Assembly (NCBI GenBank): GCA_029959085.1
Contig: JARWIR010000027.1
Span: forward strand, 4,712,001 to 4,776,000
Origin: Nemophila menziesii
Taxonomy: Eukaryota > Streptophyta > Magnoliopsida > Boraginales > Hydrophyllaceae
Length of the DNA: 64,000 nucleotides
Direction of reading: 5' to 3'
The notes under the pieces: generated by a model
What the model was told of the DNA's origin: nothing
What the model saw: the letters and a program-made list of their open reading frames with translations, nothing else
The model's database searches: none
Position numbers and translations under genes: made by a program
Part shown: positions 59,463 to 64,000 of the stretch, in pieces
How the letters are laid out: each line of letters starts with the position of its first letter
Numbering within the stretch: the first letter of the stretch is position 1

Positions 59463-59590
59463 TGGAAAAATCTTTCATCCAATATTGGATGGTCACCTAA
59501 TTAACCTAATGATATGTGTTTTGTTATTATAATTAATAGATATGCCATGAATATTGGACCATCCAATATAGGATGGAAGTCTTGCCCCTA
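59463..59590 (+). mobile_element. Short palindromic MITE, unit C
   Basis: Co-linear copy; the left end has tttcatccaatattggatgg. Confidence 0.55.
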
Positions 59591-59762
59591 TTAATTATAT
59601 ATTATCTAAAACAATTAATATTTATATACTTAAAAATTTATGTACATTTATATTTTGTGATCTACGTATAAATTATTGGTCTTATTTTCAAAATAACCAA
59701 ATAGTATAAACACATGAGTTATGTAACATATTAGTTAACTAAAACTTAAAAGAAACAAATTG

Positions 59763-59814
59763 AAAGAATATCCTTTTACTTGGTTCGTGCATCAGTAAAA
59801 GAATATCCTTTTAC
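59763..59814 (+). repeat. Inversion breakpoint with 17-bp templated filler
   Basis: The 17-mer aaagaatatccttttac occurs at 59763-59779, where all copies have it, and again at 59798-59814 exactly at the join between C and inverted segment D. The second copy overlaps the first bases of D homology (ttacacgg) by 4 bp. A and B have only the first copy. Copying of a nearby sequence during end joining would produce this. Confidence 0.85.
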
Positions 59815-59950
59815 ACGGAAAAAAAATTGTTTCTTCATCAGGAGGTTTATTTTTTTGAGCAAAAACTAGAAATGCTTCTATCCCCTTAATAAATTCATGC
59901 GACACTTTATGAGCGGAACCAATCCAACTTTTATCAATACCTGAAGCCAT
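59812..59950 (-). pseudogene. Transposase N-terminal fragment in inverted segment D
   Basis: Starts at ATG 59950 on the minus strand and encodes about 46 residues of the transposase-associated domain (MASGIDKSWIGSAHKVSHEF onward, to the FFP motif). It is cut off at the inversion breakpoint at 59811. The rest of this transposase should lie beyond the right edge of the window if D is a simple inversion. Confidence 0.88.
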
Positions 59951-59999
59951 AATCAACTACTCCAATGTAAAAGAATACAACATAAATGTCTCATAAATA

Positions 60000-60370
60000 A
60001 AATGAAAAACAAATTATTACATCACCAAATAAATACATAAAAATAAAATGAAAAGGAATATTATAACATCACCAATTATAGACATGAATAAAAAAAAATT
60101 ATTACATCACCAATTAAATACACGAATATAAGATGAAAAAAATTATTACATCACCAATTAAATAAATAAATATAAAATGAAAAAAATTATTACATCACCA
60201 ATTAAATAAATAAATATGATATTAATAGCACACAAAATATTACATCACCAAATAAATGCATAAATATAAAATTAAAAATATACAACATATAACATCACCA
60301 AATAAATACATAAATATAAAATTAAAAACATACAAAATATAACATCACTAAATAAATATATATCCTATTT
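60000..60370 (-). repeat. AT-rich minisatellite in CACTA leader (segment D)
   Basis: Reverse-oriented copy of the array, seen on the plus strand as repeated attacatcaccaaataaat motifs. It lies between the transposase N-terminal fragment and the LINE insertion. Confidence 0.75.
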
Positions 60371-60510
60371 ATGCATTTATCTCTCATACAATAATATATC
60401 ATATATATATATGTCATATAAAATTATAAGATGATTAGGGATATATACATTGTGATACTATATATTTAGCATTAACTATACAATTATAATCAAATAAGAA
60501 AAGGTTGAAA

Positions 60511-61507
60511 CAATATGAAGAGTGCTCAGGAGAGAATTGGTATAGAGCTGAGTAAGATTGATATAAACAGTAATAAAACAGTCTCAAGCTGCTATGGAGG
60601 AAGAAGATGGAGGCTACCACCTAATATAGGTAAAATTTTACCTCTTATTAATAATGTTCAGTTGAATAATAGAGATGATGTTAAAGTTTGGACTGAAAAT
60701 GTTAAAATGAAGTTCTCTTTCAAGAAAACTCTGGCTAAGATCAACTTAAATGAAGAGTCTAATCATGTAATTTGGTATGATCTAGTATGGTGCAAAAGTA
60801 ACATTCCGAGGTGTGCCTACATAACATGGATAGCAGTGATGGATAGACTAAGCACTAAGGAAAGAATGATGAAATGGGGAGATAATATCAATCCTCTGTG
60901 TTCTCTTTGTAAAGCTGTAGTGGAAACAAACTCTCATCTATTTTTTGAATGTTCCTTTAGTAAGAGGGTGTTAAAGAGTATCTTAAACAAGTGCAAGTTG
61001 AATTATATGCCGATAGACTCTGAAGATATGTGCAAAGAGGTGAATAAGATTAATTGCAAAGAATTGATGATCCAGGTTAGTAATATGTTTACTTCTTATG
61101 TATACAACTTATGGTGGCCGAGAAACGAGTTGGAACATGAAGGAAGAATTATAAATGAAGAACAGTTGAGTAAAAAGATTGAAGGTATGGTTAAAATGAA
61201 GTTACTAGCGAGAAGGATGAAGAATAATATTATTAAAGAGATGATTGATAAGTTAGATTAGTTGTTGTTAGTTTCTTATTCTTGTAATTAGGCCCATTTA
61301 CTTTACTATTGTTTTTATGAGTAGTGGGCTTATGATTAGGAAAGGTTGTAATAGTGGTTAAAGTTTTAAATTGTAGTAAGGTATAGGCAATTTGGGCTGA
61401 AAGCAATATGGACCCGTGTTGGGCCTTAGTTGTTATAAGCCAAATTGTAAAGACATTGGAAGTTGATTTGTCATTAATATAGTTTGATTTGATGATCAAA
61501 TAAAAAA
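60511..61507 (+). mobile_element. 5'-truncated L1-type LINE insertion with target-site duplication
   Basis: About 1 kb that is present only in inverted segment D; the matching sites in A (about 9530) and B (about 37120) are uninterrupted. It is flanked by the direct repeat aaaaggttgaaa at 60499-60510 and 61508-61519 and ends in a short A-rich tail. It contains the C-terminal end of the reverse-transcriptase ORF and about 245 bp of 3' UTR. Severe 5' truncation, A tail and a target duplication of about 12 bp are the usual marks of target-primed LINE insertion. It inserted after the copies separated. Confidence 0.88.
60515..61261 (+). pseudogene. LINE ORF2 C-terminal fragment with zf-RVT domain
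   Basis: An uninterrupted reading frame of 248 codons. Residues about 65-160 fit the zf-RVT domain (PF13966) that follows reverse transcriptase in plant non-LTR elements: FSFKKTLAKI, VIWYDLVWCKSNIPRCAYI, W..VMDRLSTKERMMKWG, then the Cys/His cluster PLCSLC...ETNSHLFFEC. The C-terminal 70 residues are lysine-rich. The catalytic reverse-transcriptase and endonuclease parts are absent because the insertion is 5'-truncated, so the ATG at 60515 is probably an internal methionine and not a real start. Lack of stops suggests a young insertion. It cannot act alone. Confidence 0.85.
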
Positions 61508-61920
61508 AAAAGGTTGAAAAAGATACATACTTTTGGACAAATTTAGAAGGAAAAATTGATAATTGAGGAGGTCCCACGTTGTTGTTTGACCCGGGAAAGC
61601 TTTCCCACGTGTTGAAATACCTAATAAGTGATACTATTTACCATTAACTACACAATTTCTTGCAAAAAAAAAATTGAAAGAGTTTTATGGAACAAAAAAT
61701 ACCTACTTTTAGGCAAATTTGGAAGGAGAATTGATAATTGAGGCGGTCCCACTTTGATGATTGACCTGGGCAAGTTTTCCAAGTTTTGATATAATTTTTG
61801 ATGATGAATTGTGGAAAATAATTTGGAGTGTTTTGAGAGAAAGAAAGAGAAATTATAAAATAATAGTGTTTTGAGTATCTCAATTCGCAACTTGCTGTAA
61901 TAAATACGCTACCACTAATT

Positions 61921-62107
61921 GCGACTACACAAGTAGTCGCCAAAGATTCAAAAGTAGTTGTTAGTAATAACTTCTAACGACTACTTTAAGTAGTCGTCAA
62001 ATAATCCAACCTCTAGCGACTACACATTGGCGGTGGGAAATTAATTAAAAAATACAAAAACCCTCTAGCGACTACTTCCTTAGTATTAACGACTATTTTT
62101 TGTAGTG
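61921..62107 (-). mobile_element. CACTA subterminal array, shortened copy in inverted segment D
   Basis: Reverse-oriented copy of the inner half of the array. Compared with B it lacks about 345 bp (B 36178-36521), including the CACTACTACAG terminus and the first eight or so repeats. On the minus strand the new junction reads aataCACTACAAAAAATAGTCG, which itself looks like a CACTA terminus. Either a short-homology deletion made it by chance, or it is a genuine alternative end. Confidence 0.65.
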
Positions 62108-64000
62108 TATTATTTTGTGATTCTTGGGTATCTATGAATTAAGCTTCAAATATATGGATTTTTTTCAAGATTTGAATTAATACAGTGATTTGGATAATGC
62201 AGTGAAAGCTTTTACTTGTTGATATGGAGATGCGACTGAATAATTAAATATATCGTGAAGAGAAAAATGATTAAGGTTGATGATGTTGTCTTTCTGACAA
62301 TTTTTTGAGAAAAAACAGTGAACCTAAAAATGCTTAAGGTTGGGAAAACTAGCTACGTTTACTACTTAGAAATTCCTTGGAAATTCTCTTAATCAGGGTA
62401 TATGATTCTTACATAACCTTATATGCAGTGGTGATGCAATGGCGGAGCACATATATTTTGTTAGGGAAGGGGGTGCACCGCAAATAAATTTTCGACTTAA
62501 TTGCAGTATAAGTCCTCATGAAATGCGAAAATTGCAAAGAAAGATTATGAAAATCAGGGGTGGGGCGATAAGTTAATAATAAATGCTTTTTTATAGGGGT
62601 ATATTTTTTATTTTTTTATTTTAAAATGTAAGATCCAAAATGTCATGTGGCTCCAGCATTTACAAGTGATGAGAAGACAGGATATTTAGCATAGCCTAAT
62701 CAATTTTTTGAGCAATATATGAACTTTTTAAATTAATTAAGATGCATGACTTAAATAATATACAGTATAGAGAATGATTAAACATATACTAGTATTGGTG
62801 AAAATGAAGGTACTTCATCAAGTTTGACTATTTAATTGAGTTAACAAGTTTTTATATCGATGTTAAAATACTTACTAAATTGGGTGTTAAGTTTGAAATC
62901 TGTGGAAATCTGTGTCAATATTAGAAACTATATCGAAATAGCTTCAAGAGTTATGTCAAGCATGTGATTTGGCATCTCATGTGCAAAATGCTGATTCATT
63001 TCTTTCCCATTTAAAGGTATATGCCTGAAATTGGTCAATCAAATTTTGCGATTTCTTTAAATATGAGATTAGATTTTCTTGCATGATTATACTCTATTGG
63101 TTCATGAGAGAGAGAGAGAGATTAGAGAGTTGTTGAAATGTAATTTTATTATATTTGCCGCTTTTATATATAGTTGTTTATATACATATCAATCATAATG
63201 GTATATCGTTAAAAATGATTTACAGCTGTTAAATATATACAGAAGAAGTCATACACTAACAAATTACTGCTGGAGAAGTATGTTTAGTATTCTCCTTAAC
63301 ACTTCACTTTATGGAAGTTTGCATCATATAAGGTAACCAAAAACTGTAGCTTTGAGTCATTTAGTATAAAGATAAGGCACTTGATCTTTGGTGGTATGTA
63401 TGTATCTAAGCTTGAAAGATGTAAGGAGCAACGTGAAATCTAACAAAGTAGTAGTCCAAACCTAGATGAGGGGAGTGATAAGAGGCACTTTGAGATAATT
63501 CAGAAGATAGGCTAACCACATAAATTTTGCAATAATGTGAGTTATTGCCTTGTATCCAGTCTTAATGTTCTTCTAATGCAAAATAAATTATAGGATATTC
63601 TACAAAAGGTGATTATAATTTATGAAAAGAAAGACAACAAGTTAATCAATGATCTTGTTGTTACTTTAAAACTCAATATGGAGAAGAAGAGAGTTGCTAA
63701 AATAGAATTTTATTTAGCCTTGAATGCATATTTGTATATAAATTAAGTTTTTAGTTATAGCTATTAAATGAAGATACATGACAACTAATATACTAACACA
63801 ATGCAGTTATGTAACTGATTAATAGATGTAAAAGTATCTCGAGCCTTCCATTATGTGATATTAATTGAGTGCATAGTGTTCAGCTACTCATGGTTGAGAT
63901 GTACAAATTGTAGGTCGTTGGAAATATATCATCACTATATTGTGGTTTGAAATATATCCTCACTATATTGTGGTCAGAGGAATTTATTATGTTTTTTTCT
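62108..64000 (-). other. No gene seen (segment D)
   Basis: Reverse complement of B about 36177 to 33960. AT-rich, with a short GA run at 63106-63121. Confidence 0.55.

Larger units (their letters stand above)
55808..59799 (+). repeat. Segmental duplication unit C, direct-orientation part
   Basis: Third copy of the block, co-linear with B 29382-33199 and with A. Direct homology stops abruptly at 59799, after the motif ttcgtgcatcagtaaa. It carries the same 1.64 kb deletion as B. It has private changes such as a 44-bp loss near 58974 that removes the splice donor of the AT-hook gene exon. The expected continuation is found inverted from 59811. Confidence 0.95.
59811..64000 (-). repeat. Inverted segment D of the duplicated block
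   Basis: From 59811 to the window end the sequence is the reverse complement of B 37763 down to about 33960 (A about 10225 to 6328), interrupted by a LINE at 60511-61507 and lacking about 345 bp of the CACTA end. The missing direct continuation of C is the very piece found inverted, so a local inversion is simpler than an extra inverted copy. At its distal end D is closer to A than to B (attcctctgacc near 63980, as in A), so it is not a recent copy of B. Confidence 0.93.

Noticed and set aside
61644..61943. Overlapping minus-strand frames of 80-99 codons, also at A 9101-9403
   Set aside because: They lie in the CACTA leader around the subterminal array, lack motifs, and two frames overlap. 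Non-coding element sequence is more likely.
59811..64000. A fourth full copy of the block in inverted orientation
   Set aside because: Possible, but the inverted piece is exactly the interval missing from the direct part of C, so a local inversion needs fewer events. Not decided within the window.

Overview
The window is AT-rich nuclear DNA from a flowering plant, most likely a eudicot; I cannot name the species. The evidence is a TNP2-type CACTA transposase, plant L1-type LINE pieces (RNase H and zf-RVT domains), a Stowaway-type MITE, and remnants of plant gene families (F-box with F-box-associated domain, DUF674, importin-alpha). I see no bacterial or organellar genes, no tRNA or rRNA genes and no CRISPR array. 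I found no gene that looks intact; nearly every recognisable coding stretch is a fragment or carries stops or frameshifts.

The dominant structure is a large segmental duplication. Unit A (1-29381), unit B (29382-55807) and the start of unit C (from 55808) are co-linear copies of one 26-29 kb block. By eye they differ by a few percent plus many small indels. Unit C follows the block for about 4 kb, to 59799. The sequence then continues in inverted orientation (59811-64000), matching the reverse complement of B 37763-33960. This is most simply a local inversion of about 4.6 kb whose far breakpoint lies just outside the window.

Layout of one block, in A coordinates: old direct repeats and a small CACTA-like MITE (1-3 kb); minus-strand exons of an AT-hook, proline-rich protein with an 11-residue coding minisatellite (4.35-4.9 kb) and a related proline-rich exon (5.8-5.95 kb); a small palindromic MITE (5.3 kb); a CACTA element with terminal repeat array and degenerate transposase (8.78-12.4 kb); a Stowaway MITE (14.0 kb); importin-alpha armadillo fragments (15.4-15.7 kb); minus-strand spliced exons of an unidentified gene (16.2-18.3 kb); a LINE RNase H remnant (19.9-20.7 kb); an F-box pseudogene (21.4-22.6 kb); three DUF674 fragments in mixed orientations (22.9, 23.2 and 27.8 kb); and retrotransposon-like non-coding tracts (24.9-26 kb and 28.4-29.4 kb).

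The genes do not form a pathway. The interest is in genome dynamics. Some lesions are shared between copies and so predate duplication (F-box frameshift, one importin stop, transposase frameshift). Others are private: reciprocal splice-site losses, independent stops, a B deletion joining the LINE to the F-box gene, and a young LINE insertion in the inverted part. Two rearrangement junctions carry filler DNA copied from sequence a few tens of bases away, a signature of end joining with local templated synthesis. All homology calls are by eye, without database searches.
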